A stretch of DNA of 64,000 bases from Streptomyces sp. CA-210063 (GTDB lineage: Bacteria > Actinomycetota > Actinomycetes > Streptomycetales > Streptomycetaceae), in contig NZ_CP102512.1 in assembly GCF_024612015.1 (NCBI RefSeq), forward strand, positions 6,262,001 to 6,326,000. The letters run 5' to 3'. The notes beneath the pieces were generated by a model. It was not told where the DNA came from. It saw only the letters and a list, made by a program, of their open reading frames with translations, and did no database searches. This document shows positions 9,030 through 17,403 of the stretch, piece after piece (positions within the stretch are counted from its first letter, which is position 1; each line of letters opens with the position of its first letter). The translations under genes were made by a program, and so were the position numbers.

Positions 9030-9118
9030 CGTGAGGTTCCAGCCACCGCCGACCGGCACCCCGGTCGGCGCGTCCCCACCCGGTGGCCCGGCCCCCGACC
9101 AGGAGAGCGAGCCCTCGT

Positions 9119-10183
9119 ATGCACGTCCCCGACGGATTCATCAACGCCCCCGTCTCGGCGGTCGCCGGAGTCGTCGCCGCCGGTGCGGTCGCCGTCAGCC
9201 TGCGCGGCGCCCGGCGTGAACTGGACGAGCGCACGGCGCCCCTCGCCGGACTCGTCGCCGCGTTCATCTTCGCCGTGCAGATGCTGAACTTCCCGGTCGC
9301 GGCCGGCACCAGCGGACATCTGCTCGGCGGGGCCCTGGCCGCGATACTCGTGGGCCCCTACACGGGGGTCCTCTGCGTGTCCGTGGTGCTCCTCATGCAG
9401 GGCATCCTCTTCGCGGACGGCGGCCTCACCGCCCTCGGCGTGAACATCAGCATCATGGCGGTCGTCACGACCGTCGTCGCGTACGTCGTCTTCCGGGGGC
9501 TCGTCAAGATCCTTCCCAAGGTGCGGCGCTCCGTCACCGTCTCCGCGTTCGTCGCCGCCCTGATCTCCGTGCCCGCCGCGGCCGCCGCCTTCACCCTCGT
9601 CTACGCGATCGGCGGCACCACGGACGTGCCGCTCGGCTCGGTCCTCACCGCCATGGTCGGCGTCCACACCCTCATCGGCATCGGCGAGGCCGCGATCACC
9701 GCCGCCACGGTCGGCGCCGTCATCGCCGTACGCCCGGACCTCGTGTACGGCGCGCGCGGCCTGACCGCCCCGCTGAAGCTGCGCGTCAACGGCGAACTGG
9801 TCGACGCGCCCGCGGCCGAGCCGGCGCTCGCCCCCGTCGCCGCCCGATCGCCCCGCAAGCTGATCCTCGCGGGCCTCGGCACGTCCCTCCTCCTCGCCGG
9901 TGTCGTCAGCTTCTACGCCTCCGCCAGCCCCGACGGCCTGGAGAAGGTCGCCGCCGACAAGGGCATCGACGCCAAGGCCGAGGACCACGCCGCCGCCGAC
10001 TCCCCGCTCGCCGACTACGGCGTCGAGGGCCTCACCGACGCCCGGCTCTCCGGCGGCCTCGCGGGCGTGATCGGCGTCGGCGTCACGGTCGTCGCCGGGA
10101 CGGGGATCTTCTGGGCCGTACGCAAGCGGCGTACCGGCGAGAGCGACGCCACGTCCCCCGCCTCCGTGCCCGAGAACGCCTGA
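9119..10183 (+). CDS. cbiM: ECF metal transporter substrate component, CbiM/NikM fused to a CbiN-like domain
   Basis: Substrate-binding membrane protein of a group I ECF cobalt or nickel importer, 354 residues. It begins with the invariant MHVPDGFI, whose N-terminal Met-His forms part of the metal site; this fixes ATG 9119 and excludes the upstream in-frame start at 9083. About seven membrane segments follow, including GHLLGGALAAILVGP and LLMQGILFADGGLTALG. From about residue 250 a second part with two membrane segments carries a PDGLE motif and an ADYG motif, typical of CbiN/NikN partners, so M and N are fused. The stop lies one base before the cbiQ start, so the genes are cotranslated. A Nur-like box suggests that the ion is nickel. 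Confidence 0.9.
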   Translation: MHVPDGFINAPVSAVAGVVAAGAVAVSLRGARRELDERTAPLAGLVAAFIFAVQMLNFPVAAGTSGHLLGGALAAILVGPYTGVLCVSVVLLMQGILFADGGLTALGVNISIMAVVTTVVAYVVFRGLVKILPKVRRSVTVSAFVAALISVPAAAAAFTLVYAIGGTTDVPLGSVLTAMVGVHTLIGIGEAAITAATVGAVIAVRPDLVYGARGLTAPLKLRVNGELVDAPAAEPALAPVAARSPRKLILAGLGTSLLLAGVVSFYASASPDGLEKVAADKGIDAKAEDHAAADSPLADYGVEGLTDARLSGGLAGVIGVGVTVVAGTGIFWAVRKRRTGESDATSPASVPENA

Positions 10184-10184
10184 C

Positions 10185-10946
10185 ATGGGCGCCGGCCACG
10201 CCCACAAGCTCTACCGGCACGCGCACTCGCCCGTGCACGCCCTGCCGCCGCACACCAAACTCGCGGCCGTCTTCGCCTTCGTGGTGGTCGTGGTGTCGAC
10301 GCCACGGGAGGCGATGTGGGCGTTCGGGCTGTACGCCGTGCTCCTCGGCGGGGTCGCGTACACGGCCCGCGTGCCCGCCGGGTTCCTGCTCCGGCGGCTG
10401 CTGATCGAGATCCCGTTCGTCGCCTTCGCCGTGCTCATGCCGTTCGTGGCGCAGGGCGAGCGGGTCGAGGTGCTGGGGATGTCCCTGAGCGTCAGCGGGC
10501 TCTGGGGCGCCTGGAACGTCCTCGCCAAGGGCACGCTGGGCGTCGCCGCCTCCGTCCTCCTCGCGTCCACCACCGAACTCCGCGAACTCCTCCTCGGCCT
10601 CCAGCGCCTCAAACTGCCGCCGCTGCTCGTCCAGATCGCGTCCTTCATGATCCGGTACGGGGACGTCATCACCGACGAGATGCGGCGGATGCGGATCGCC
10701 CGCGAGTCACGCGGCTTCGAGGCGAGCGGCGTACGGCACTGGGGCGTGCTCGCCAAGTCGGCGGGAGCGCTGTTCATCCGCTCGTACGAGCGTGGGGAGC
10801 GGGTCCATCTGGCCATGATCAGCCGGGGGTACGCCGGCACCATGCCCGTCATCGACGAGGTGACCGCGTCCCGGGCGCAGTGGTCCTACGCCTTCGAGCT
10901 TCCGGGCGCGGCCCTCGTTGTCTGTCTGCTGGGATGGACCCTTTGA
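10185..10946 (+). CDS. cbiQ: ECF transporter membrane component CbiQ
   Basis: Transmembrane T component of the ECF metal importer, 253 residues, which couples the ATPase to CbiM. It has the N-terminal LPPHTKLAAVFAFV region, several hydrophobic segments, and the two charged coupling-helix motifs (MRIARESRGFE near residues 168-178 and MISRGYAG near 208-215), both of the A-R-G type that contacts CbiO. ATG 10185 starts one base after the cbiM stop. The ATPase gene follows after a 205-bp gap containing a hairpin, an unusual separation in this operon. Confidence 0.92.
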   Translation: MGAGHAHKLYRHAHSPVHALPPHTKLAAVFAFVVVVVSTPREAMWAFGLYAVLLGGVAYTARVPAGFLLRRLLIEIPFVAFAVLMPFVAQGERVEVLGMSLSVSGLWGAWNVLAKGTLGVAASVLLASTTELRELLLGLQRLKLPPLLVQIASFMIRYGDVITDEMRRMRIARESRGFEASGVRHWGVLAKSAGALFIRSYERGERVHLAMISRGYAGTMPVIDEVTASRAQWSYAFELPGAALVVCLLGWTL

Positions 10947-10950
10947 CTCC

Positions 10951-10972
10951 TCCCTCTTGCGAACAAGAGGGA
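10951..10972 (+). terminator. Hairpin between cbiQ and cbiO
   Basis: A perfect 9-bp stem with a CGAA tetraloop (TCCCTCTTG 10951-10959, CAAGAGGGA 10964-10972) lies five bases after the cbiQ stop. It may be a terminator or attenuator setting a lower cbiO level, or a processing site. Confidence 0.55.
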
Positions 10973-11151
10973 TTCCTGGCTCACGCCGCTCGGTCATCCA
11001 GCGGATGATCAAGTCTCACACGATCAACACCAGTCGGGTTGAGACCAGCCCGGATGATATGAACGCCAAAAGGGATGCGCATGCTTGGTTCTCGCTATGC
11101 ACCGTTCGCCATCGACGTTACCCGATCGCGCAGTGGCATTCGGAGAGTTTC

Positions 11152-11898
11152 GTGACATTCTCTCTCGAAGTCGCCGGCCTCGCCTTCGCCTACCCCGACG
11201 GCCACCAGGCCCTCTTCGGCGTCGACTTCACCGTCGGGCGCGGCGAGCGGGTCGCCCTGCTCGGGCCGAACGGCGCCGGCAAGACCACTCTCGTCCTGCA
11301 TCTCAACGGCATCCTCACCGGGGGCGCGGGCACGGTGACCGTCGCCGGGATGCCGGTGGGCAAGCGGCACATGGCCGAGATCCGGCGGAAGGTCGGCATC
11401 GTCTTCCAGGACCCCGACGATCAGTTGTTCATGCCGACCGTGCGGGAGGACGTGGCCTTCGGGCCCGCCGCGGCCGGGATGAAGGGCCCCGAGCTGGAGG
11501 CCCGGGTGGACAAGGCCCTCGAACAGGTCGGCATGGCCGAGTTCAAGGAACGGCCGCCGCACCACCTCTCCTTCGGCCAGCGCCGCCGGGTGGCCGTCGC
11601 CACCGTGCTCGCCATGGAGCCGGAGATCCTCGTCCTCGACGAGCCGTCCTCCAACCTCGACCCCGCGTCCCGCCGCGAACTCGCCGATATTCTGCGGTCG
11701 TTGGACGTCACGGTCCTCATGGTGACGCATGACCTGCCGTACGCCCTCGAACTGTGCCCGCGCTCGCTGATCCTCAGCGAAGGGGTGATCGCGGCGGACG
11801 GGGCGACGGGGGAACTTCTCGGCGACGACGAGCTGATGCGGGCGCATCGCCTTGAACTGCCGTTCGGGTTCGACCCGCGGTCGGTGAGGGCGGGTTAG
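11152..11898 (+). CDS. cbiO: ECF transporter ATPase CbiO
   Basis: ATP-hydrolysing component of the metal importer, 248 residues. Walker A GPNGAGKTT is at residues 38-46, a Q-loop follows in FQDPDDQLF, the signature is LSFGQRR (139-145) and Walker B is ILVLDEP (159-165). GTG 11152 has GGAGAG just upstream and brings the FSLEVAGLAFAYPDG opening of the family to the N-terminus; the in-frame extension to 10918 would run through the cbiQ 3' end and a hairpin. It belongs with cbiM and cbiQ despite the gap. No second ATPase gene is present, so it probably acts as a homodimer. Confidence 0.92.
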   Translation: MTFSLEVAGLAFAYPDGHQALFGVDFTVGRGERVALLGPNGAGKTTLVLHLNGILTGGAGTVTVAGMPVGKRHMAEIRRKVGIVFQDPDDQLFMPTVREDVAFGPAAAGMKGPELEARVDKALEQVGMAEFKERPPHHLSFGQRRRVAVATVLAMEPEILVLDEPSSNLDPASRRELADILRSLDVTVLMVTHDLPYALELCPRSLILSEGVIAADGATGELLGDDELMRAHRLELPFGFDPRSVRAG

Positions 11899-11921
11899 AG
11901 CTCGGGGGTGCGGGCCGTACG

Positions 11922-12067
11922 CCGGGTGCGGGTGCGTCGTGGTTGCTCGCGCAGTTCCCCGCGCCCCTTGGCGGCATGGGGCGCGCCCGGGATCTTTCAG
12001 GGGCGCGGGGCTGTGTCGATATGCGGCTCCGCCGCGTGGGCGCGACCAGCCCCCACCCACCCGCACG
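11922..12067. repeat. Dispersed intergenic repeat, copy 1 (long form)
   Basis: Begins with GCGGGTGCG-type sequence, contains the core GCGCAGTTCCCCGCGCCCCT, then CAGGGGCGCGGGGCTGTGTC, ATGCGGCTCCGCCGCGTGG and GACCAGCCCCCACCCACC. The ends are imperfect inverted repeats. It lies between cbiO and ohrR and may end transcription. Confidence 0.8.
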
Positions 12068-12081
12068 CGACAATGGGCCCC

Positions 12082-12552
12082 GTGACGACTCATGAGGAAC
12101 CCGAAGGGCAACGGTACGGCTCGCTGCTCCTCGACGAGCAGTTGTGCTTCGCGCTGTACGCGGCCCAGCGCGCGGTCACCGCCGCGTACCGCCCGCTGCT
12201 CGACGAACTCGGCCTCACCTACCCGCAGTACCTGGTCATGCTCTGCCTCTGGGAGCGCGGCGAGACCACGGTCAAGGACCTCGCGGGCGCCCTGCGGCTC
12301 GACTACGGCACGGTCTCGCCGCTGCTGAAACGGCTGGAGTCGGCCGGGCTGCTCCGCCGGGAGCGGTCGCTGCGGGACGAGCGCTCGGTGAGCGTCGCAC
12401 TCACCGGACGCGGCGAACAGCTCCGCGACCGCGCGGCCGCCGTCCCCACCACGCTGGCCGCCGCCACGGGGCTCGACGGCCCCGAGGTGGCGCGGCTGCG
12501 CGCGGAACTGTGGGAGCTGACGGCGCACGCGGCGAAGGCGGCCGGCCGCTGA
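12082..12552 (+). CDS. ohrR: MarR-family organic peroxide sensor OhrR
   Basis: Repressor of 156 residues. The redox-sensing cysteine of OhrR is present in LLDEQLCFALYAAQRA (Cys22 from GTG 12082), followed by the TYPQYLVMLCLWE segment and the winged helix (VKDLAGALRLDYGTVSPLLKRLESAGLLRRERS). Oxidation of this Cys by organic hydroperoxides releases DNA. GTG 12082 or ATG 12073 (three codons earlier) are both possible. A MarR-like inverted repeat lies just downstream, in front of ohr, on the same strand. The pair is therefore a peroxide-inducible unit. Confidence 0.92.
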   Translation: MTTHEEPEGQRYGSLLLDEQLCFALYAAQRAVTAAYRPLLDELGLTYPQYLVMLCLWERGETTVKDLAGALRLDYGTVSPLLKRLESAGLLRRERSLRDERSVSVALTGRGEQLRDRAAAVPTTLAAATGLDGPEVARLRAELWELTAHAAKAAGR

Positions 12553-12560
12553 GCGGTGAC

Positions 12561-12598
12561 CTTGGGTTACCCCTGGTTACTACCCCCTGGTAACCAAG
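12561..12598 (+). promoter_or_regulatory. Probable OhrR operator
   Basis: TGGTTAC (12574-12580) and GTAACCA (12590-12596) form a perfect inverted repeat around 9 bases, and CTTGG/CCAAG (12561-12565, 12594-12598) add an outer pair. The element lies between ohrR and ohr. OhrR as the binder is inferred. Confidence 0.5.
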
Positions 12599-12689
12599 AT
12601 GGCCCTACCAGCCGGTACCTTGTGCACGATGCATTCGTGCGCGCCTGTCCTGGGGAAGGCCACGCGCTCGTCCTGGGGGAGGCCAAGGA

Positions 12690-13148
12690 ATGACTGACGA
12701 CGCCGCGACGGAGGCGCGTCCGGACACCCGTCCGACGAAGATCATGTACGTCGCCGAGGCCACCGCGCACGGCGGCCGGGACGGCTACATCACCAGCCAG
12801 GACGGTCAGATCGACCTCAAGGTCGCGATGCCGCCGGCGATGGGCGGTGACGGCAACGGCACCAACCCCGAGCAGTTGTTCGCCGCCGGGTACAGCTCCT
12901 GCTTCCACAACGCGCTGGTCCTCGTCGGCCGCCGCGAGGGCTACGACCTGACCGGCTCCACCGTCGCCGCGAAGGTCGGCATCGGCCCCAACAAGCAGCG
13001 CGGTTACGGCCTCGCCGTCGCCCTCAGCGTCTCCCTCCCGGTCATCGACCAGGACCTCGCCGCCAAGCTCGTCGACGCGGCCCACCAGGTCTGCCCGTAC
13101 TCGAACGCGACCCGCGACAACATCGAGGTCACGATTCTGCTGGGCTGA
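12690..13148 (+). CDS. ohr: Organic hydroperoxide resistance peroxidase Ohr
   Basis: Thiol peroxidase of the Ohr/OsmC family, 152 residues, reducing organic and fatty-acid hydroperoxides in the cytosol. Both redox cysteines are present: Cys71 in YSSCFHNAL and Cys135 in HQVCPYSNATR, with the spacing normal for Ohr. The N-terminus carries about 15 extra residues before KIMYVAEATAHGGRDG. ATG 12690 follows a GGGGAGG-type ribosome site. Located 137 bp after ohrR with a palindrome between, so induction by peroxide is expected. Confidence 0.95.
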   Translation: MTDDAATEARPDTRPTKIMYVAEATAHGGRDGYITSQDGQIDLKVAMPPAMGGDGNGTNPEQLFAAGYSSCFHNALVLVGRREGYDLTGSTVAAKVGIGPNKQRGYGLAVALSVSLPVIDQDLAAKLVDAAHQVCPYSNATRDNIEVTILLG

Positions 13149-13230
13149 CCATCCACGGAATCCCCGCCCGCGAGCGCGTGTTCCCCCCAGGGCCACCATG
13201 GCCGCGGACGAACGGACAGGGAGTGCGGGC

Positions 13231-14406
13231 GTGGACGTGAACGGCACTGTCGCGGAGGGCTTCGAGCCGGTCAGGGCGGCGTTCCTACGAGGCTTCGAGA
13301 CGCTCGGCGAGCGGGGCGCGGCCGTCGTCGTGTACCGGCACGGCCGCAAGGTCGTCGACCTGTGGGGCGGCACGCGGGACGTCGACGGCGCCGAGCCCTG
13401 GCAGCACGGCACCGCCCAGATCATGCGCTCCGCGACGAAGGGCGTCGCCGCCGCCGTACCGCTGATGCTGGCCGAGCGCGGCGAACTGGACCTGGACGCG
13501 CCGGTGGGCCGGTACTGGCCGGAGTTCAAGACGCACGGCAAGGACCGCGTACTGGTCCGGCACATCCTGAACCACCGGGCCGGCCTCCCGGTCCTCGACC
13601 GTCCCCTCACCCCCGCCGAGGCGCTGGACCCGCGCCGGGGCCCCGAAGCCGTCGCCGCCCAGGCCCCCGCCTGGGAGCCCGGCACCGACCACGGCTACCA
13701 CCCGCTGACGTACGGCTGGCTGCTCGACGAACTGGTCCGGCGTGTGACCGGGCGGGGGACCGGCGAGTGGATCGCGTCGGAGATCGCCGCCCCGCTGGGG
13801 CTGGACACGGACCTCTGGCTGGGGCTTCCGGAGTCGGTGGCGGCGACGGGCCGGGTGGGCCGCGCCGGCCGCCTGGAATCGGCCCCCGAGTCCACGGGCG
13901 GCCTACGCGTGCGCGCCAAGCGCTCGGTCACCGAGGCCTACGACGACCCGGACTCCCTCACCCGCCGCGCCTTCGCCGCGATCACCCCGTTCCCCGACCA
14001 GAACGACCCCGCGTACCGCGCGTCCGCGCTCCCCGCGACCAACGGCATCGCCACCGCCGACGGCCTGGCCCGCTTCTACGCGGCGCTCATCGACGAGGTC
14101 GACGGCGTACGGCTGATCGGCCCCACGACCATGGAGGCGGCCCGCGCCGAGGAGTCCGCCGGCCTCGACCGCGTCCTCGTCATCAACACCCGCTTCGGCC
14201 TCGGCTACATGCTCCACGGCCCCGCCTCCCCGCTCCTGGGCCCCGGCTCCTTCGGCCATCCCGGCCGAGGCGGCCCCCTCGGCTTCGCCGACCCCGCCAC
14301 GGGCATCGCCTTCGGCTACGTCACGAACGGCTACCGCAAGACGGTGACAGCGGACCCGAGGGCCCAGGCGCTGGTGAGGGCGGTGAGGGAGGGCCTGGGG
14401 GCTTGA
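13231..14406 (+). CDS. Serine hydrolase, class C beta-lactamase/EstB-like
   Basis: A ~391-residue penicillin-binding-like serine hydrolase, probably an esterase. The active-site SxxK is SATKG near residue 70 (RSATKGVAAAVPLMLAERGELDLD); the nearby VRHILNHRAGLPV motif is typical of the family, and YHPLTYGW probably supplies the catalytic Tyr. A Gly-rich GHPGRGGPLGF near the end takes the place of KTG/HTG. No signal peptide, so it is cytosolic. GTG 13231 has GGGAG at good spacing and begins at VNGTVAEGFEPVR, where family similarity starts; ATG 13198 is the alternative. It starts 82 bases after ohr and could be read from the same transcript. Confidence 0.85.
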   Translation: MDVNGTVAEGFEPVRAAFLRGFETLGERGAAVVVYRHGRKVVDLWGGTRDVDGAEPWQHGTAQIMRSATKGVAAAVPLMLAERGELDLDAPVGRYWPEFKTHGKDRVLVRHILNHRAGLPVLDRPLTPAEALDPRRGPEAVAAQAPAWEPGTDHGYHPLTYGWLLDELVRRVTGRGTGEWIASEIAAPLGLDTDLWLGLPESVAATGRVGRAGRLESAPESTGGLRVRAKRSVTEAYDDPDSLTRRAFAAITPFPDQNDPAYRASALPATNGIATADGLARFYAALIDEVDGVRLIGPTTMEAARAEESAGLDRVLVINTRFGLGYMLHGPASPLLGPGSFGHPGRGGPLGFADPATGIAFGYVTNGYRKTVTADPRAQALVRAVREGLGA

Positions 14407-14473
14407 AAGGGGGCGCAGCCCCTTCTTCAGGGGCGCGGGGAACTGCGCGATCAACCACGAACGACCCGCACCC
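14407..14473. repeat. Dispersed intergenic repeat, copy 2 (half unit)
   Basis: Only the right half is present: CAGGGGCGCGGGGAACTGCG followed by an ACCACGAACGACCCGCACCC-type end, with a local GGGGGCGCAGCCCC hairpin before it. It lies between the convergent serine hydrolase and AraC genes. The rest of the gap to 14682 shows nothing further that I recognise. Confidence 0.75.
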
Positions 14474-14682
14474 GCCCGCCGAGAGGTCCTCCCGAGCTAT
14501 AAGGCGGTCTACCCAGCGGAGCGACACCGCGGAGCGACCGTCACGGACGAGCGACCAGACCGGCCCAGGGCTCCCCCGTGGTGTCCTGGCCCGACCCCGA
14601 TGATCCGGACAGCCGCCCTCCGCGGCGGCGATCACCAGAATGCGCCGAAGTCCCTCCCGTGTCGTTGGCTGACGGTCCACGA

Positions 14683-15795
14683 TTACTTGGCAACGCGTCC
14701 ACTCCCGGCCACCCGGCTGGAAGTCACCCCGCGCCGCAGCTCACTCGGCGGCACCCCGTACGCCGTACGGAACGCCCTGCTGAACTCGGCGGCACGCGGA
14801 AACCCCCAGCGCGCGCCGATCGCGTGGACCGGCGTGGCCCGCAGCACCGGGTCGGGATCGGTGAGGTCGCGGTAAGCGTTCCGCAGCCGCTGGTCGCGGA
14901 CGTACGCGCCGACGGTGAGGCCCTCCGCCTGGAAGAGCCGGTGCAGATAACTGCGCGAGATGTGATGCGCGGCGGCGATCGTCGTGGGGGTCAGCTCGGG
15001 GTCGCCGAGGTGGCGCCGTATGAACGCCTTGACGTTCAGGAGCAGCGTCCTCCCATGGGCCTCCGGTGTCAGCCGCGGTTCCGCGTCGACGGCGTGCGCG
15101 AAGAGCGCGGTGACCAGGTCGGCGACGACCGTGCCGAGGCGGGGCGCGTCGGACGGGCGGTACGGGGTCGTGTCGGCCGCCAGCTGCATCAGGAACTGCG
15201 CCAGCAGCGTGCCGACGCCCTCCCGTCCCGACAGGCGGCTGCCGATCACCTGGTCCGCGTGCCGGGCGGGCAGGGCGACGAGCGAGCGCGGTATCTCGAT
15301 GCCGACGGTGGTGACCGGTTCGGTCCCGGTCAGGATCTCGTACGCCATCGAGGTGCAGTTGACGTGGAAGTCCTGTGCGCCGTACGCGACTTGCTGTCTG
15401 CCCCAGGTGGCCGCGCCCTCGCCCCGGAGAAGGAGGGAGAGGTGGAAGTTCTCCGGGTCGGACTGGCGGATCAGTTTCGGGGTGCGGCGGAAGACGATCG
15501 GGTCGAAGGTGGCCGGCCATATCGTCACGTCGCCCAGGGCTATCAGGCGTTGGTGGGCGTGGTAGTCCGCCGGCGGATGGTCGGGGCGGTCGGCTGCCGA
15601 CAGGGGGATCGGGGAGAGCCCCATCGGTGCGTGCGTCTTCCCCAGCAGCTCCGCCCAGGCCTCGAACCGGCCGCCCACCGGGAGGTCCACGGTACGGAAG
15701 ACCGACTCGTGCAACACGGGGTCAGTCAACCACAGCGCCGGATTCGGGCCGTTGGGCGCCCGGCGGCACGACTGCCCGCAGCCACGGACGTCCAT
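14683..15795 (-). CDS. AraC family transcriptional regulator
   Basis: A 370-residue regulator. The first ~230 residues match the AraC-binding-like domain found before the DNA-binding part in many actinobacterial regulators (DYHAHQRLIALGDVTIWPA, RGEGAATWGRQ, DFHVNCTS). The C-terminal ~110 residues hold two helix-turn-helix motifs: LTPTTIAAAHHISRSYLHRLF and the conserved IGARWGFPRAAEFSRAFRTAYGVPPSELR. ATG 15795 is the only sensible start. It stands alone; the downstream gene is convergent and the DUF1876 gene is 31 bases upstream on the same strand. Target and ligand unknown. Confidence 0.92.
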   Translation of the reverse strand: MDVRGCGQSCRRAPNGPNPALWLTDPVLHESVFRTVDLPVGGRFEAWAELLGKTHAPMGLSPIPLSAADRPDHPPADYHAHQRLIALGDVTIWPATFDPIVFRRTPKLIRQSDPENFHLSLLLRGEGAATWGRQQVAYGAQDFHVNCTSMAYEILTGTEPVTTVGIEIPRSLVALPARHADQVIGSRLSGREGVGTLLAQFLMQLAADTTPYRPSDAPRLGTVVADLVTALFAHAVDAEPRLTPEAHGRTLLLNVKAFIRRHLGDPELTPTTIAAAHHISRSYLHRLFQAEGLTVGAYVRDQRLRNAYRDLTDPDPVLRATPVHAIGARWGFPRAAEFSRAFRTAYGVPPSELRRGVTSSRVAGSGRVAK

Positions 15796-15826
15796 GAACA
15801 GCTGCGAGCCAGTCGCGCGGCCGTAC

Positions 15827-16102
15827 TCAGAGGGCGATCGGGTGCGACGTCCGCCCCGATGCCTCGTCTATCTCGTCGTGGGCCTTGGTGAGGAGCTTCA
15901 TGGCGAGCTCGTTCAGGGCCCTCGCCCCGGCTATCTCCTCGCCGACCCGGGGCTGATTGGGGTCGGTGTGGTGGCGGCTGGCGTAGCCGTGGGCACGTAC
16001 TTCCTTCCCGTCGGGAAGCCGTACGAGGGCCGCCGCCCGTGTGCGCTGATCGTCCTCCTGGAACTCCAGCTCGATGTGCCATCCGACTGCGGTTTTCATC
16101 AT
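15827..16102 (-). CDS. DUF1876 family protein
   Basis: Small acidic protein of 91 residues resembling the actinobacterial DUF1876 family: MMKTAVGWHIELEFQEDDQRTRAAA opens it, then ARGYASRHHTDPNQPRVGEEIA-like sequence (HGYASRHHTDPN here) and ALNELAMKLLTKAHDEID close it. The family is predicted to fold like a double-stranded-RNA-binding domain, but its role is not known. ATG 16102 has GGAGG eight bases before it; a longer in-frame start at 16177 lacks family similarity and a ribosome site. It is the first of a short minus-strand run with the araC-type gene. Confidence 0.8.
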   Translation of the reverse strand: MMKTAVGWHIELEFQEDDQRTRAAALVRLPDGKEVRAHGYASRHHTDPNQPRVGEEIAGARALNELAMKLLTKAHDEIDEASGRTSHPIAL

Positions 16103-16180
16103 GACGATCACCTCCGGAACCGCTCTCTCCAGAGTGCTCCTCCACGCCCGCCGATGCACGGCCTGCCCGTCCCGCACGGC

Positions 16181-17041
16181 CTATCCGGCCCGCAGCATCA
16201 GCCCGATCCCCACCACCAGCAGTCCCGCCGCCACGAGCCGAGGCGCCCCGAACCGCTCCTTGAAGAACACCGCCCCGATCGCCGCCCCCACGATGATCGA
16301 CGACTCCCGCAGGGCCGCGATGGGCGCCAACTCCGCCTTCGTCTGGGCCCACAGGACCAGCCCGTACGCCGCCACGGACAGCGCGGCGCCGAGGAGCCCC
16401 ACGGCGGCGAACGGCCGGAGCATCGCGACCGTCTGCCCGCGCCAGCGCCAGACCGCGTACGCGGGGATCGCCAGCCCCTCCAGGGCCATCAGCCAGGCGA
16501 TGTAGCTCAGGGTGGACCCGGAGGCCCGTACGCCGAGGCCGTCCACGACCGTGTACGCGGCGATCGACAGGCCCGTGGCCAGCGCCGCCCCGATCGCCGC
16601 CCAGTGCGGCCGGCCGCCGCGCAGGCCCCACAGCGCGACCCCGGTCAGCCCGGCGCAGCTCAGCAGGATGCCGGCCGCCGCCCAGCCGTCCGGCACCTCG
16701 TGCGCGAAGACCGCGGCGAGGACGGTGACGACGAGGGGCGCGGAGCCGCGTGCGAGGGGGTAGGCCTGGCCGAAGTCGCCCAGCCGGAAGGACGTCATCA
16801 GCAGCACGTAGTACACGAGGTGCACGATCGTCGAGGCGATCAGATACGGCCACGCGTCGGCCTCCGGGAACGGCACGAACGGCACCATCGCGAACCCGAT
16901 CAGCGCGCCGCCGCCGGCTATCAGCGTGAAGCCGACCAGCTTGTCCGTGATCCTGTGCGCGATCGCGTTCCAGCTGGCGTGGGTGACCGCGGCGAGCAGC
17001 ACCGCCGCGGTGACGACCGGCGTCACGCGTGCGGCTCGCAT
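16181..17041 (-). CDS. EamA/DMT superfamily transporter
   Basis: Integral membrane protein of 286 residues with ten predicted helices in two EamA repeats, as in RhaT/YdcZ-type metabolite exporters. The repeats are seen in the ALLHASWNAIAHRI-like start (THASWNAIAHRITDK), YPLARGSAPLVV near residue 95, and the second-half IAALRESSIIVGAAIGAVFFKERFG near 243-267. GTG/ATG choice: ATG 17041 gives a helix starting at residue 8. A 35-codon reading frame overlaps the start by 19 bases. Substrate unknown. Confidence 0.88.
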   Translation of the reverse strand: MRAARVTPVVTAAVLLAAVTHASWNAIAHRITDKLVGFTLIAGGGALIGFAMVPFVPFPEADAWPYLIASTIVHLVYYVLLMTSFRLGDFGQAYPLARGSAPLVVTVLAAVFAHEVPDGWAAAGILLSCAGLTGVALWGLRGGRPHWAAIGAALATGLSIAAYTVVDGLGVRASGSTLSYIAWLMALEGLAIPAYAVWRWRGQTVAMLRPFAAVGLLGAALSVAAYGLVLWAQTKAELAPIAALRESSIIVGAAIGAVFFKERFGAPRLVAAGLLVVGIGLMLRAG

Positions 17042-17130
17042 CCGGGCATCTCCCGTACGACCTCGGGGCGGGCCTCGGCGAAACGGGGGTGGGCTCCGGA
17101 GCCCTCGGTGTCCTGCGCGGCGTTGGTCAT
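17023..17130 (-). CDS. Possible 35-residue upstream peptide overlapping the EamA gene
   Basis: A short frame starts at ATG 17130 (MTNAAQDTEGSGAHPRF...) and ends 18 bases inside the EamA gene, an overlap that suggests translational coupling. The peptide is hydrophilic with no family I recognise. It could be a real leader peptide or chance. Between here and the hydrolase gene at 17404 the only other thing seen is a dispersed repeat. Confidence 0.3.
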   Translation of the reverse strand: MTNAAQDTEGSGAHPRFAEARPEVVREMPGCEPHA

Positions 17131-17189
17131 GTCCGGCACGCTAGTGGTGGGTGTACGGGCCATGCGAGTGGGTTGTTGAGGCTGTCGGG

Positions 17190-17340
17190 CCGGTGCGGGT
17201 GGTTCGTGGTTGCTCGCGCAGTTCCCCGCGCCCCTGAGCGGCATGGGTCGCGCCCGGTGCTTTCAGGGGCGCGGGGCTGTGTCGATGTGCGGCTCCGCCG
17301 CGTGGGCGCGACCAGCCCCCACCGGACCCGCACCCGACCG
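17190..17340. repeat. Dispersed intergenic repeat, copy 3 (long form)
   Basis: Same architecture as the copy at 11922: GTTGCTCGCGCAGTTCCCCG, then CAGGGGCGCGGGGCTGTGTC, GCGGCTCCGCCGCGTGGGC and GACCAGCCCCCACC. It lies between the divergent EamA and hydrolase genes. Confidence 0.8.
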
Positions 17341-17403
17341 ACAACCCATCCGGCCACAGAGACGGCACTGGACCGGCAGATCCGTTTCGCTGACGATCAG
17401 GGG

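Noticed and set aside
8852..9118. Cobalamin riboswitch before cbiM
   Set aside because: No B12-box-like GCCACTG element and too little room beside the promoter; the Nur-like palindrome explains the region better.
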